A DNA stretch of 64,000 nucleotides from Boswellia sacra (GCA_013180625.2 SNVD02013606.1:17955-81954); one strand, 5' to 3'; shown: positions 45,311 to 58,302, numbered from the stretch's first letter. Notes: generated by a model not told the origin, from the sequence alone. A program made the numbers and translations.

Positions 45311-46099
45311 GATCAAGCAATTCACGTAGTACCATGTACAACATGCTTGGAACGAACAATATTATGATAAGGATCACCATAAAAATGATAACTACCACAA
45401 TTGAAGATAATCGAAGAGGACTATTATTTTGAAGAAGGAAGTTCAAGTTTGATATTCACCTTGAAGAAAGCATCTCCTTTGAAGAAGGCATCCACTTTGA
45501 AGAAAGAATGTCCCCTTGAAAAAGACATCTACTCTAAAGAAAGAATTTGAAGTGCACCTTGAAGAAGGGATCTTGAAAAGGAAATTTGAAGTTCAGCTTA
45601 AAAAGGAAATCTACCTTAAAGAAGGAAGCTCACCATACAGAAAGGATTTGAAGAAGAAGTTAGAAAGAAATTTAAGCTACATCGAAGGATAGATTTTCCA
45701 TAATAGAACACATATGAAATAAATACCGTAAAGACTAGAAAGAAGCTTTGTTAGAAGACAACAACAAATACGGTGAAATCTAGAACTTATTTGAATTTAC
45801 TATCACTAATTGTTTGACATTTCACAGGAACTTACAAGAATGATAAAAAGATCCCCAATGAATCCGAGAATCAACAACCTGATGTGAACTCCCCAATGAA
45901 GGGTTCTATAAATGCAAAATTTGAAGAGATGAAGAACCAAGAATAGCAAATCAAGAATTTTTCCTAGTGGACTAGAAGAAATCAAGAATAGAAGAGTAGT
46001 GTCTAAATGGATCCAAGAAGAATACTCAGTCGATGGCATAAAGAATGAAAAGGTCTAAAGACCGCGAAGCAATGCATGATAGATGTTTTCTCAATGGCA
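45311..46099 (+). repeat. short gaagaa-rich repeats and non-coding sequence, C/D
   Basis: 45420-45640 has units of about 25-28 bp of 'ttgaagaaggcatctac'. 45880-46080 resembles 18420-18640 of element A ('aaatttgaagagatgaag', 'aggtctaaagac'). No gene. Confidence 0.6.
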
Positions 46100-46570
46100 T
46101 GCAGTAGAAGAAACCTTAGAAAATAGGTGCACTTAAGAGTGTTTTAAGCCCTTAGAATAGGCATAAGCCTTAAGAAGAGGCACACCAAAGAGTGTTAAAA
46201 ACCTTGAGAAGTAGGTGCACTTAAGAACGTTTTAAGCCTTTATAATAGGCACAAGCCCTAAGAAGAGGCGGATTGAAAAGTGTTGAAATGATAGGAAGTA
46301 TGTACACTTAAGAGTGTTTAAAGCCCTTAGGATAGGCGCATTGAGGAGTGCTAACAAACCCTAAAAAGTAGGTGCACCAAAGAGTGTTAGAAACCCTAAG
46401 AAGTAGGTGCATTGAAGAGTGTTTTATCTTAGTATCATAAGGATGCACTTTATGCATTAGAAGGATCCATTTGTTTGCACTAGAAGAGTGCACATTGTGC
46501 ATCATAGGGATGTATCTGTTTGCACTAGAAGAGTGCATTGCATGCATCGCATCAGAAGGATGCATTTTAT
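46100..46570 (+). repeat. tandem repeats (ccctaagaagtaggtgca; gcatcataaggatgca), C/D
   Basis: 46100-46435 is the counterpart of 18680-19020. 46435-46565 holds a second short array of 'atcataaggatgca' and 'tttgcactagaagagtgca'. Confidence 0.75.
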
Positions 46571-46784
46571 CCCTTGAGTGGGCACATTAACCCTAGAATG
46601 GTCATATTAGCCCTTAAGTGGGTACACCTTTTTTTTTTGCGAGAATTCAGGAGGAAAGCAGATGATGAGAAATCTTATAGAATGTAAATGAAGGCGAAGA
46701 CGCCAAGATGAGAGGAGGAAAGACGAAGCAAGAGTACTTTGTCAATTTTTGTGTCTCACAAACTTCTCTAAAGTATGGACAAGC

Positions 46785-48556
46785 TATAGGCAGTAGATTT
46801 TTTTAGGGTCAATGATGAAATGAAGATAAATGTGGAGCAATAGAAATGACCAAAATGCCCTTGAAAGCAAAGGGAAGAAAAGTGAGAAGAAAACGACCAA
46901 GAGTCTCAAAAACTGACACATGACTTCAAAAAATCACATAAATTAATCTAGGAAGAATCTGCTGATGAATCATATACCGTTGCAAAGCTACAAATGTCTA
47001 TTTCACAGAATTTCATGGCAATTTGGAGTTGAACTCGAAGAGTTACGTGTAATTAAACAGCTGAAGGTCAGAGGGACCTACATTGAAAAAATATAAAATT
47101 GAAGGGCTTGGTGGCCCACAATTGATCAATAGTGGTGAGATAGCCGACCTTCTATTAGAGTGCTGATTGACGATCTAGCAACAGCCGGTTGTTGTCCTTT
47201 TATATTTGATAAATTTTGTTGGAATCTTTCCTTTTTTTGAACTTGCTTCTTTTTTCAACTTCAACCCTCAACTATATAAACCCCCTCCTCCTCACTTTTT
47301 GGCACACCTAAAATTAATCTCTTCTCCCTCCTGAAGACACCTGAGAATTCAAGGAGTCTATTCTAGTATAAAGTTTTTGAGTGTTTTATATTGCTCTAAA
47401 CCCGGAAAGGGTACGTCTTGGGAGCAGTTCTCTCTTCTCCCTTCTCTTTTCTTATTTATTTTTCTTGCTTTAGAATAAGCATGATATATTTATTTACGCT
47501 TAGAATAAGCATGTTTAGGATTTATTTTAATGCTTAGAAGCATTTTTAGGGGTTTTATGAATTGTTTAACCCAATATTTGGTTTGCAAGATGGATAAGTG
47601 TGTCAAGGCAAGTCATCTTTCCCTTATTTATCTAGAAACATGATTAGGAGTTTATTTTTTTTGCAAATGCTTAGAATTATGCTAAGGAGCTCATGTTAGA
47701 ATCATGTTTAAGAGCACATGATTAGAATCATACAAGGAATTGAACTTAAAGATTGTTTTGAAGCATGCTGGGAAATAGCATAGAATAGGTTAGAATTACC
47801 ATGTTTACCCTTGAATGCTTGAATTGGACTAGAATAGCCATGTTTGATCTTGATTGATGTGATTAGGGTAGAAGTGCCATGTTTAGCTAGAAATGGCATG
47901 ATTCACTATGATTGCTGTGAATAGGCTAGAAATGCCATGTTAGGCTAGAATTGTCGTGTTTAATTCAATTATGCTAGAATTGCAATAGGATCGAATTACC
48001 ATGATAAGAAATATGAAATCTATGTAGAAGTGCCATGATTCTAGATTATGCCTCTGTTTAATTAATGAATGTACAAATATACTATGAATATACCATGTTT
48101 AAAAATAAAATTGTACGATGCCATGAAGTGATGGTGGACTCGCATTAATGGTGAGGAACTATTACTTAGAATGAATACTTGAATGACATGATTGTGTCTG
48201 TAGAGACTTGATAAACATTGAATAGACTCACATATGGTTGTTAGGAATTCATTACCTATCGAGTCTTGACTTGAATGTTTATGTTAGATTTATAATTTGT
48301 AATGGGTTGTATGTATGAATGAATGAGATATACAAAGATTTAGAAGTCGAATTTACTTTATTGTTGAATAACAATTGATGTAATCATCTTCCCATTCCCT
48401 TACGTTTGAAGGAAATGTAACTCAATTCTCCTCCCTCTTTCTTTGTATGAATATACAACTACTTTGGTTGTATATACCTCACATGTCTCAATGAAGAGAA
48501 AAATGAAAATGTGTGCATAAAATGAACCATTTAAGTGGGCTGCATAACAACATGAG
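46785..48556 (+). mobile_element. 3' LTR of the C/D element (D type), cut by element E
   Basis: A degenerate PPT region ends at 46784; the LTR starts TATAGGCAGTAGATTTTTTTA and stops at 'ataacaacatga' where LTR E begins. Variant bases match LTR D (8596) and not LTR C. The TATA box is at 47273-47280 and the GC-rich box at 47125-47205. Confidence 0.8.
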
Positions 48557-50381
48557 TGCAGACATTGAATTCTTAAGGCTTAATGATGAAATGAAGATGA
48601 ATGTCGAGTAATGAAAATGATGAAAATACCCTTAGAAGCCAAGAAAAGAAAGGTGAGAAGGAATCAATGAAATGTCTTCAAAATTGACAGGTGATTTCAA
48701 AAAATCATAAAAACTAATCCTAAAGAAACATGCTAATGAGTCATATACCGTTACGAATATACAGGTGTTTAGTTTTCATAAAAATTTATAGATCTTGAAT
48801 AGGAGTTGAACTCAAAAAGTTATACATGATTGAATAGATGAAGGTCAGAAAGGATTACACTGCAAAGTGCCAAAATAAGAAGGACCGAAAGGGAACAACT
48901 ACCCAATGGTCAAACAGCTGCCCAGCTGTTGAATGATAGCCGCTCGGCGGTTTGCTAATAGTCGTTGGGCTGTTAGTGCCTTAATTTTGGAATTTTTCAT
49001 ATAAACCTTCTTTTTTTTTTTGGTTGAATTTTGCTTCCTTTTTTGATTCCAGCCCTCAACTATATAAACCCCTATAGACTCACTTTTCAATACACACCTA
49101 TTATTGAATGTAATCATCTCTTCTCCCTCTTGAAGACATGCTTGAGAATTTGACAAGTCTTTCCCAGTTTAAATATTTTTAGGCATTTTATTGCTCCAAA
49201 CCCGGAAAGGGTACATCTTAATAACAGTCCTCTCTTCTTCCTCTTATTTTCTTGTTTATTTTTCTTACTTAGAATTAGGCATGATTAGGATTTATTTTCA
49301 TGCCTAGGAGCATGTTTACGATTTTATGAGTTGTTTAACCCTATTATTTATTTTGCAAGATGAATAAGCGTGTCAAGGAAAGTCCGTTATCCCTTCTTTA
49401 ATAGAATCATGTTTAGGAATTTAATTTTCTTTGTGAATGCTTAAAATCATGTTTAGGAGCACATGATTAGAATCATGCTAGGAGAATTTATAACTACTTT
49501 GAAGCATGCTAGGAAATAGCATAGAATATGTAAGAATTTCTATATTGCCCCTTTGAATGCTTAGATTGGGCTAGAATAGCCTTGTTTGATTTCAATTATT
49601 TGAATTAGGCTAGAAATGCTATGATTAGGCTAAAATATGCCATGATAACCATGTTTAGGCTAGAAATGCCATGATCCTTAGTCAATAGATATAAATTATA
49701 CTAGAATAGCAATTGCCATGATAGAATTATTGAATCTAGGTTGAAGTGCCATGATATTAGATTATGGCCTTGTATTGTTATTGAATATGTCATGATAAGA
49801 AGTTTTATTGTATGATGCCATGAAGTGGTGGTGGACATACGTTGATGGTGAGGGACTATCATTTATAATTAGATGAATGTATACTTTATAGAATTTATTT
49901 TATTATTGAAGAGCAAAACAATGTAATCCTCTTTCTCTTCCCCCATATTTGAAGGAAATGTAATTTATTCTCATCCCTCTTTCTATGTATGAACATACTA
50001 TTGGTTTAGTTGAATATACCTCGCATGGTCAATGAAGATAAAACTTGAAATGTATGCATTAAACGAACAACCTTAAGTGGGTTGTATATCAATATGAGAT
50101 ATTTCTATTTAGTATACCTTAGTGGAGGTTGGATTTTGATCCAGGTGGGTTGGATGACTTGTACCTAACTTCCTGAACCCATCTCTAAACGGACGAGGAT
50201 AGTTTAGGTCTGGGAGCGAAGGATCAGATTGCCCCCATTTATTTTCAAATGAATAATTAGGTGACGACTCCATTTCTTCATACGAGCCCATTGCTCATTT
50301 GTGTTTCTTTAGGTCCCGAAAGAGGCTTTGATACAGTGTCGTAGTAGCAAATGCTTTGGTGGGATGAAAGCCCTGTTCATA
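48557..50381 (+). repeat. 5' LTR of element E
   Basis: 1825 bp, start TGCAGACATTGAATTCTTAAGG, end TGTTCATA. The closest LTR in the window is C (9347), by variant bases such as 'gaaggaat' and 'gtcttcaaaa'. GC-rich box at 48893-48980, TATA at 49061. Confidence 0.85.
49061..49068 (+). promoter_or_regulatory. TATA box of LTR E
   Basis: tatataaa in 'caactatataaacccc', shared with the LTR TATA boxes at 9076 and 47273. Confidence 0.6.
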
Positions 50382-50382
50382 G

Positions 50383-50400
50383 TGGTGACTCCACTAGGGA
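50383..50400 (+). promoter_or_regulatory. primer-binding site of element E
   Basis: TGGTGACTCCACTAGGGA, one change from the copy at 10950. Confidence 0.8.
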
Positions 50401-51176
50401 TAAAAGAAGTTGATTTTGATTGGGATCTAAATTCTAATAGCTCATGTTGACATTTTGAGTCCTCGTATCGCTACATTTTTTAGTACAATAAGCACGAACT
50501 ACCTAAACTAGCCGTGTGGCATTGGCATGAGAAGTCTTTGGCTCCATTCCACCCCTAGATGACTCATGTTGGTGTCACTACCTTTGAGCACATACCATTG
50601 AATTAGTAAAAAGGGATCGACCCAATGGGGTATCTTTCGCTTCAAGGAGCCCATACGACTGGACCCTTGAGACTCAAGCCCATCTAGATGACTCTAGAAA
50701 TTTTCAATAGGATAAATTTCCAAAACCTATGTTGAAATGCATGTCTATGGATGTAAATTCCCCATGATTAGAATAACATCAACTCAAACCTCATGGAGCC
50801 ATGAACGAATGCCACATGTTGAGTCACCCATAAGAACAAAATGGGGACATGTGCCATGAGTTAAGGTTATCATGACGTTTAGAAAGCCATGTTATGATAA
50901 TCATGGAGAATCCACATCAACATGTTTGTTAGAAATAGGTGAATGAATCTTGCATTCCTACATCCCATGATGATGACTTGGGAATGAGGCTAAAAATCCT
51001 AGGATACTTGACCTCACGTGTGTGGGAGAGTCATGATTGGAAGGCTAAAGTTGTGTCTATGCCCTTGTATGAGCATGCATCATATCATGCATACATGCTT
51101 GCATGCATGGTATTAACATGTTTATTTTGTAACCATCATAGCTTGGGTTAGACGAGGTGGTCGTTTGACAAGGCAA
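50401..51176 (+). other. leader of element E
   Basis: Non-coding; (CATG)n patch at 51075-51110; ends 'gcttgggttagacgaggtgg' before gag. Confidence 0.7.
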
Positions 51177-53385
51177 GAAGAACCAGTTGATGAAATGGCC
51201 ACACCCAATAACAGTGCTGAAATGGCCCAATTGAGAGCTGATATGATCACACTCAAATAACAAGTGGCCTAACTCATTGAAGCACTCCAAAATATGCCTA
51301 ATCGCGTGAACTAGCCGCCACTTGAGGGTAATGGTGATGGTGATGGTAAGACTAGCCAAGACAGTGATATGGGGCAAAGCCCAATCAATTAAGAAGAGCC
51401 CGAATTGATCAAATAGTTGGCCAATGACATGGAGATCCAATCCCTCTTAAAGAAGAAGTGGTTGAAAGGGGTTAAAGACCTAGACAATATCCCACTCATT
51501 GGAGACAATGATTTGTCACCAAAGTTTCACCTGCCAGACTTGCCCAAATTCCATGGAAAAGGCAACCTTAAGACACACTTGAGATAGTATACATTTGCAT
51601 GGCCACCACTCCTTTGTCGAAGGAGTACATCTTGAAGTCCATGACCTTCCTAAGAGAGTTCTAGAAGATTGGGACAAATTATCCTAGCAATTTATAGAGC
51701 AATATCGCTACAATACCTAACTGGGGGTAACCTTAAGGGATGATGTGTTAGAAGCCCAACGAACCCTTCTCAGAGTATCTAATTCATTAGCAAGCCAAGG
51801 CCGCCAAGATGACCACCAGGCCCATAGAGAAGGACTACCCATGCCTTCATTAGTGATAGGCTTGTAGGCTTTCTTATCAAAACATTTGAAGACTTGTATG
51901 ACTCGAGCATGAAAATAGAAGATTTGGAGGCCAGGCAAGAAAAAAAAAGAAGCAACAATAGCTACCCTAGAAAAAGTCAGGGGCAGTATCACCAACCTAG
52001 TAGGTCTAGCACGAAGCACATATAGGTGAAAGCGGTTGCTCCACAAAAGAAGTTCAATCATTTGGGGAGACCATTGTCCAAGATCTTTGTAAGATTGATA
52101 GCTGAAGGGATCTTGCAACCATTGCCACCAAGAGAGCTTCCAAATCCATTGCCAAGGAATTGGAGGCTTTGCGAGAAGCGTGAATTCCACCAAGTGACCA
52201 GGCAAAAGACCAATGATTATACTTGTCTCCGCTATAAGATCCAAGACTTGATCGACAAGGGCCAGATTCCTAACCCAGAGATGCGTGAGCCCAACACAAG
52301 AAGCAATCCACTGTGTGATTACAATCGAGTACCTCCTCTAACAACCAACATGGTTGGGTCAGGCTTGACTGAGCATGCTTGAGAGAGCCAAAGAAGGGAG
52401 AATTCCAAGCTTGAATAATAAGAAGGGTCCACTAGAAAGGTGGCCATGAAAAAGAAGTCTAAGATTGAAAAGCTCAAGGTTGAAGAGCCTAAGGTCGAAA
52501 AGTCTAAAGAAGAAGAGCCCAAGGAGATCATTAAGAGGCGGAAGATGATCCCATTCCTTTGGTAGCCAAGATCTACACCAAAAAGGGTGTATGGACGAAC
52601 ATTGCAATGAAGGGAGCTAAATAAAATTTGGAACATCAATTTGTACGCCTCAGTGACCAAAAGGAGGAAAAGCCATATGAAGAAGAAGAGGAAGTTGAGG
52701 TGATCTCTACCAAAAAGAAGTCCACATGATCGAGTGCCTTTACTAAGAAGTGGATGGCTAAAAAAGGGGCTAGAAGAGGCCCACCACCTAGAAGACTTAA
52801 AGTAAAGAAGGGTATTGAAGTAAGAAAGGGAAATGAGTTGAGAATCTTGTAAGAAGGGAAAGCTTACCCAGAAGGTGTAAAGACGTGAGAGTTATGGGTA
52901 TTTGCGACGACATTGATAAAGTCAACATCGTTCCAAACTTTTGGGCTGACTTTAGTAGTGATGAAGAAGAAGAGGGAGTGGGAATTGAGGAAGAAATACC
53001 TAAGGGTGAGAGTATGAATGTACAAGGGGTAACAAAAATTCGTAGTTTTTATCATGAGAGCAAGAAGGAAAAGTTAGTCGAGAAGGAGAAGACTACTGAG
53101 AAAGGCAAAGAGGTTTCCAAGGAAGAAACCAACGAAGAAGAGGATCAAGTGATCAAACAATTAAAGAAGACCCAAGCAAATGCTAACATTTGGGAATTGT
53201 TAATTTCGTCCCAAAAGCATAGAGAAGCCATAGTGAAGGCTTTGGTAAAGGTGGAGATATCAATAGCTACTACTCCAAATGAGATGATATCTGTTATGAC
53301 TGAAGAAGTACCCAAGGGGGTAAATGAGAAAGATATAATCACCTTCATTGATAAAGACTTACATTTTTAAGGAATAAATCATAAC
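51177..53385 (+). pseudogene. gag of element E (broken)
   Basis: N-terminal part from 51165 (TRQEEPVDEMATPNNSAEMAQLRADM), PPKFHLPDLPKFHGKGN, then a deletion-shortened capsid core. FISDRLVGFLIKTFEDLYDSSMKIEDLEARQ lies at 51845-51940. The 52026-52382 frame contains the knuckle region, reading R-E-F-H-x..., so the first Cys and later ligands are lost. A Lys/Glu-rich linker follows, then the well kept 161-codon frame 52885-53370 (MRVMGICDDIDKVNIVPNF..KQLKKTQANANIWELLIS..MISVMTEE). Order is normal and matches B. In-frame stops and shifts prevent expression as one protein. Confidence 0.8.
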
Positions 53386-53394
53386 AGACCATTG

Positions 53395-53640
53395 TTTCAT
53401 GACTATAGAGATTGGTGGGAAGACATCTTCTTGCATCATGGTGGATGATGGGTCCACCAATATTGAGGTTATAATGATATTGCACAATCACGTGGTCAGT
53501 GAAGATGAGCTTAAGCCTTGTAAGATGGTGATTATGGCCTATGATGACTTGAAAATGAGTGTGATTGGGATCTTCAAGGTGTTAGTGAAGACTGGGTCAA
53601 TTTAAGTTATGACAAAATTCATAGTCCTCGATATTCCAGT
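53395..53640 (+). pseudogene. aspartic protease of element E
   Basis: MTIEIGGKTSSCIMVDDGSTNIEVIMILHNHVVSEDELKPCKMVIMAYDDLKMSVIGIFKVLVKTG. The V-D-D-G-S catalytic loop is intact; the following A-I-N-I-M-P has been altered to TNIEVIM by a small shift. A stop at 53603 ends it. Confidence 0.8.
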
Positions 53641-54260
53641 CATGTTTGTTGCTTTGTTGGGACAAGCATGGCTCCATCCGTTTGGTGGAGTTCCTTCCCC
53701 ACTACATTAGAAGATCTAATTCAACATGGATGGGGAGATTGTGACCATTCATGTAGCTTCAACTATTGCACCTGCTACTTTAGGTGTGAAGGTTAGAGAG
53801 ATACCCTGCATGGGAGGTTTTCACATAACCATGATTGATAAAGTCAAACCAATTGTTGCTGGGATAATGAAGAGGTAAGGATATTTGGCAGGAATTGGGC
53901 TTAGGAGGAATGGACGTGGTTTATCATCCCTCCCTGATTTTGAAGAGTCGACTTCTGCAAGAAGTTTGGGTTATGAATCCAATAAGGAAGAAGAAGACTT
54001 TGAGCCTAAGAAGGGGAGATTCATCAAGTTTGTCAAAGCCCAAGATACAAAATTTGTGGAGCTGCTAGGCCATAAGTTTTCAAGGGAATGTTAAAGCCTG
54101 AATTCGAGATTTTCAAGGATATCCTTCGAGTAGGAATCTCCAAGAGGAATGACTTGGTTAAGGAAATGAGAAAGATGGCCATCAAGCTTCAAGATCAAGC
54201 ACTGCCAGTAGACCCATCCATCGACCTTGCTGCCTTTATTGAGGAAGGAATCAAAGATGT
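53641..54260 (+). pseudogene. protease-RT spacer of element E
   Basis: Pieces: FVALLGQAWLHPFGGVPSPLH, EIVTIHVASTIAPATLGVKVREIPCMGGF, MKR.GYLAGIGLRRNGRGLSSLPDFEESTSARSLGYESNKEEED (53885-54010), and LKPEFEIFKDILRVGISKRNDLVKEMRKMAIKLQD..AFIEEGIKDV up to 54260. Frames 53885-54094 and 54088-54260 overlap by a shift. In element B the next residues are a PYKHMFVPNLFEED segment; here element F interrupts. Confidence 0.75.
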
Positions 54261-55670
54261 TGATGCGTTCGAAACTAGCAAGTATACTAGTCGCACAAGT
54301 AATAAAGTGATGAGTAAGATATTGTTCCCACGAGGATTGATTCTAATTGAATTTGTTATTTCCAGCAACAATAAACTAAACAGGGGGGGATTTTTGTTGA
54401 ATGCTTTACTAAATGAAATAAGAATGCAAGTAAAGAATAACAAAACAGAAAGTAAATTTGAATGAAAAATCAATGGGAGAAAGCTGGTTAAGGGATCTTC
54501 TCTACCACAAGATATGGATTTGCGAATTAATTGTAGAATTGTCATCTAATTACAGCATTGAAGTTATCAACCGTAGATAATAACAAGCTCTATTACCCCA
54601 ATCTTTCCTGACTTTGTTGTTAAATAAAACAAGCTCTTTATTTAATCTCTATCCATTAAACAACCTAGAACAAGCTCTCTGAGTTTAATTCAATGGATGC
54701 ATTATGATAAGAAAGATAGGTTGATCTAAGCAATAAACACACAAGCTCGGATTATTAACTTAGGTTATATTCTCCAATTGTAATCTCTGATCACAATTTT
54801 GCTACTAATGATTAGAAATTCAAGACAATTACGGATCAAGATTTCTAGTATAGCAATAAATCACAACCAGATTATATTCAGTTGGCCACTCAAATACAAT
54901 CAGCAAGCAATCATAAGCATGAAATATGGGAGAATACAAGCAACTTCAATTAGAGAATTGGATAACAATTCCTTACACAATCAACTTACAAAAACCATAT
55001 CAGGGCTTTGAAATCACCCTCAACCAATTCAGATTCAGTTACACATGTTTAAGAACGTGGTAAATACAATACAACATGGAGACATTCCAGAAAATGAAAG
55101 GGAAGGGAAAAACTTAGCAAATTGATGTAATTCTCTTTGGATTGTAGTTCTTCCTCTTTCCAAGCTTCCTTTCTCCTTCAAGAACTCCAAGAGATGAAAG
55201 AATTCCAGAGCTGTAGCCTCTCCCACGTTCTCCCCTCTTCCAAGTTATGAAAATAAAACCCTAAAATGTGTTTAAATATTCTGCTACAGTAACCTGCTAC
55301 AGTGTCCCGTATTATACATGCTACAGTGATTTGTGGAATTACATTTCTATACTTCTCACACTGTTTTGATTACAACTTTTGGTACACTGAATGGATTTAT
55401 AAACCGTAAATTTCTTCGAAAAATAGACTTCGAGAGCTTTCCAACGGTATATAATATGTCATCGGGTTCATTGTATATCAATACAATTAAATCCGAGAAG
55501 ATGGTTGACTAGCAAAGGTGAAAAAGAAGGGTTTTACTCCATTTTTGTGCAAGTTGCTCCAAAACTCCTACAAACATCAAAACAACACAAAAACAGAAAA
55601 ATACCAAGGAATATAGCAAAGAAACATGGACGAATTGATATGAAAATGATACATAAATAGATACTTATCA
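54261..55670 (-). repeat. 3' LTR of element F
   Basis: 1410 bp. On the minus strand U3 has three TGCTACAGT-type repeats (plus-strand positions 55282, 55295, 55319) upstream of a TATTTAAAC TATA candidate at 55270-55279. No ORF of note. Confidence 0.9.
55270..55327 (-). promoter_or_regulatory. U3 repeats and TATA candidate in the 3' LTR of F
   Basis: ACTGTAGCA three times (minus strand) followed by TATTTAAAC. The same arrangement is in the 5' LTR at 63101-63161. Confidence 0.5.
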
Positions 55671-55684
55671 AATTCCCCCACACT
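55671..55684 (-). promoter_or_regulatory. polypurine tract of element F
   Basis: Minus strand AGTGTGGGGGAATT abuts the 3' LTR; typical of Athila-like elements. Confidence 0.8.
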
Positions 55685-57653
55685 TAGACTTTGCTAGTCC
55701 TCGAGCAAATACGATAATATGAAACAAAACTAAATCGAAACAGATTCAAAGAAAAAATTAAAACACACATGTTTTAACTTGCAAATAGGCCTCAAAGATT
55801 GTAATTAATTATAACCCAAGGAAAACTTCAAAATAATGCACTTGATCAAGAATTTTATCTTAAAGATTAGTTTCGCTTCATTTCAATTCCTCAAGTGTGT
55901 GTGTGTAGAGCCATGCTCACCTAATCACTTGTAACCCGGATGAGTTTATGCATAAAAATGAATCATATTTAATATTGAAGATGTGTATATAAATGAACTC
56001 CAAAGGCCTGCTTTTCAAGTCACTCTCCACTAATGTAGACATGCACAACACCAAGGATCAAGTAGGACTTTATTAAGCTTGTAACGTTTGGCTTGGGTGA
56101 AGGTATGATAAAGGATAATAATTTGGCTCAAATCACCCACAAACACATAACTCATTCAAGACTATGTAGAGCTCAAGCCTATAACAAAACTTCATTTCAA
56201 TTCACCAGGTTACTCCCCCAAACTTATTTAGAACACTCAATCTTTTTTTTTTTTCGGAAAACAAAAGAAAACTACACCCCCACACTTTGTTGTTTCATTC
56301 TTTTTAAGAACACTTAAGGGTATAGATCTCGTATTCTTCTTCTTTTGTTCTTTTTTTTTCTTTTTTTTCTTTTTTTCTTTTTTTTATTACACTTCCCCTC
56401 CCCCACACTTAAACAACACATTGTCCTCAATGTGTAACTACGTGGACGATAAGTACAGATTGGTTTTTTTTTTCTTTTTTTTCTTTTTTTTTTTTTACAA
56501 ACATAATAGAACTCACTTGCCTTGCTCATGACACATCCCAACCTCATCTAACTTCCCAAAACAAGAACATAGCTCAGAATTTAATTGTGAATGATCTACA
56601 TGCTCATAGGTAAGGGTTAAACTGTTTGGAACAAATTCATTTGAGGTTAGGAAATCTTTTAGTGAGTTAACAAAGAAAAAGGCTTACAAAGGCTCAAAGG
56701 GGTAACTAGGGATCAATTTCAGTCAAGGTTGGCTATTAAGGTCAAACGGTCCAAAGATGGCCTAAATCATTTCCCCAATGTTGCACAGTCTAGGATTTCG
56801 CCTCGAGTGACCATCAAACAAGTTTAGAATTCATTGAAATCTGAAGAAACATTTAAATTACATAAACTTTCTCTAAGTGAACAAATAACTCAGTGATAAT
56901 AGCTCAGTGCTCAATGTTGCGCAAGGAATCAAAAGCAAAGTGAAAACCAATAGACATTTCAAGCACACAGATCCATGCATCATTTATCATTTCCAAGAGT
57001 TATTCTTAATTCAATCATTATCTTATCATCGACCCACAAAATGCAAGAAAAGAGGTACTTGGCGTTGTTACACCTGAGTCAAGATTGTATATTTCAACAA
57101 TCCTTAGGACCAGTAGCCCGCAGACTTAAGGTTTCCAGCCTATATACCTTTATTATGAAAGAACAAAACAAGAAACAAGACACCTCAAACAACATGAAAT
57201 AAACAAACTACAGATTTACTGAGAGAGAATGCATTTCAAGAGTTAAGAAAATCCCATATTCTGCCATTCTCAGGTTTTTCCACAATTTTTTTTTTGAATC
57301 GAAACTGATAAAAACAAAAACACACAACAACTCGAAATTACATAAAACTAAACTTACTCAAAAAATAATAAAGTCCAACAACTCAGCAAACACAAACAAG
57401 TCAGTTAGAATGGGTCTAAAAAGTTTAGAAGTTAGCCTCCTTATTCAACCATTATGGATTAAAGAAATCCAGAATGCGTTTCAAGAGAACTTGAACTTTT
57501 TAAGCCACTACTCTAAAAGCCAAGATTAGAAAATATTACCTGGGGTGAAAGAAACAACCTGAAAAACTCAAAAGAATGACATAAAAAAAAAAAACTCAAA
57601 TAAACACAACAAAGAGAAAGCAAACGAAAATGAAGCAAACCAGCAGATAAAGA
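55685..57653 (-). other. 3' non-coding region of element F
   Basis: No gene is seen. It contains T-rich runs (56240-56260, 56330-56395, 56465-56500) and segments homologous to the modules in A (14823-16010) and C/D. Examples are the reverse complement of the tacattagtggagagtga segment at about 56023-56085 and of gaggcgaaatcctag at about 56790-56805. 'gaatttaattgtgaatgatctacatgctca' near 56580 is a phrase I associate with Athila 3' regions. Confidence 0.65.
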
Positions 57654-58302
57654 TTACAGATGGAGCGTTAAATCCAGTTTACGCCTCTTATTGCCTTCTC
57701 CAAACCAATCTATCCGAGTTATTGTTGGATCAGGCAAATAGACGAATGCTTGTAATTTGTCAATTAACTCCCCTGCAGTTGAAGCTGTAACCAGGATTTG
57801 CCTCGCCGACTGTGAGATGAAGTTTTTTTCTACTGCTTGATCAAGAAAAGACAACAAACCATCAAAAAAAATATTGACATTTAACAAACCAATGGGTTTT
57901 CGATGGATGTTTAGCTGTGCCCAAGAGGTGATTTGAAATATCTCCTCTAATGTACCATAAACATCGGGCAAAGCTATAAATGCATCAGATTTAATGACCA
58001 TATGTGCAATACGCTCATGCATGCTAGAGACCTGTAACTCTTCCCCTATGGTGTTGCCTATGATATCTCGTACAGCTAATGGTTTGGGATAATGCCGAGA
58101 ACTTTGCTCCCTCCTAGGGATGCAGCTGTTGACACACACCCCATTAACCCAAGACTACCCCCTCCATAAATCAAATTAATACCCTCGCAGCTAATGTCCT
58201 ACCAAGATCAAGAGCTGCTGTGGTAAACTCTCCATCTTTACCAAATTGCGATCCACAAAATACGCATATATTTTGGAATCGCCGAATTGGTGTTTTCTCC
58301 AT
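57654..58302 (-). pseudogene. intronless LOG-like cytokinin riboside 5'-monophosphate phosphoribohydrolase copy
   Basis: LOG enzymes release active cytokinin bases from their nucleotides in the cytosol. The frame starts MEKTPIRRFQNICVFCGS at 58302 (the conserved N-terminal CVFCGS). It continues after a 1-nt loss near 58182 with [13 protein letters not shown] and after a second loss near 58087 with [17 protein letters not shown]. The last 161-codon frame has the SMHERIAHM, SDAFIALPDVYGTLEE, WAQLNIHRKPIGLLNV and SARQILVTA segments and ends at 57654. The family motif PGGxGTxxE reads PDVYGTLEE, so both glycines are lost, and MHERKA reads MHERIA. Normal length is kept and all introns are absent, so it is a reverse-transcribed copy. 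Upstream lie G-box repeats. Non-functional as a LOG enzyme. Confidence 0.88.

Larger units (their letters stand above)
48557..54260 (+). mobile_element. Element E: 5' part of a Tat-like element
   Basis: LTR, PBS, leader, gag, protease and protease-RT spacer are in normal order. The element stops in the middle of the spacer (…AFIEEGIKDV) at the border of element F. Its RT and everything downstream do not reappear after F, so the right part is lost or moved. It is inserted into the C/D 3' LTR. Confidence 0.8.

Noticed and set aside
54195..54545. 116-codon minus ORF across the E/F border
   Set aside because: Shadow of the spacer frame of E plus LTR sequence.
56314..56547. Lys/Arg-rich ORF of 77 codons
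   Set aside because: Low-complexity purine run in the 3' non-coding region of F.
57654..58139. Functional LOG enzyme of 161 residues
   Set aside because: Lacks the N-terminal CVFCGS part in frame, has two frameshifts and lost motif glycines.
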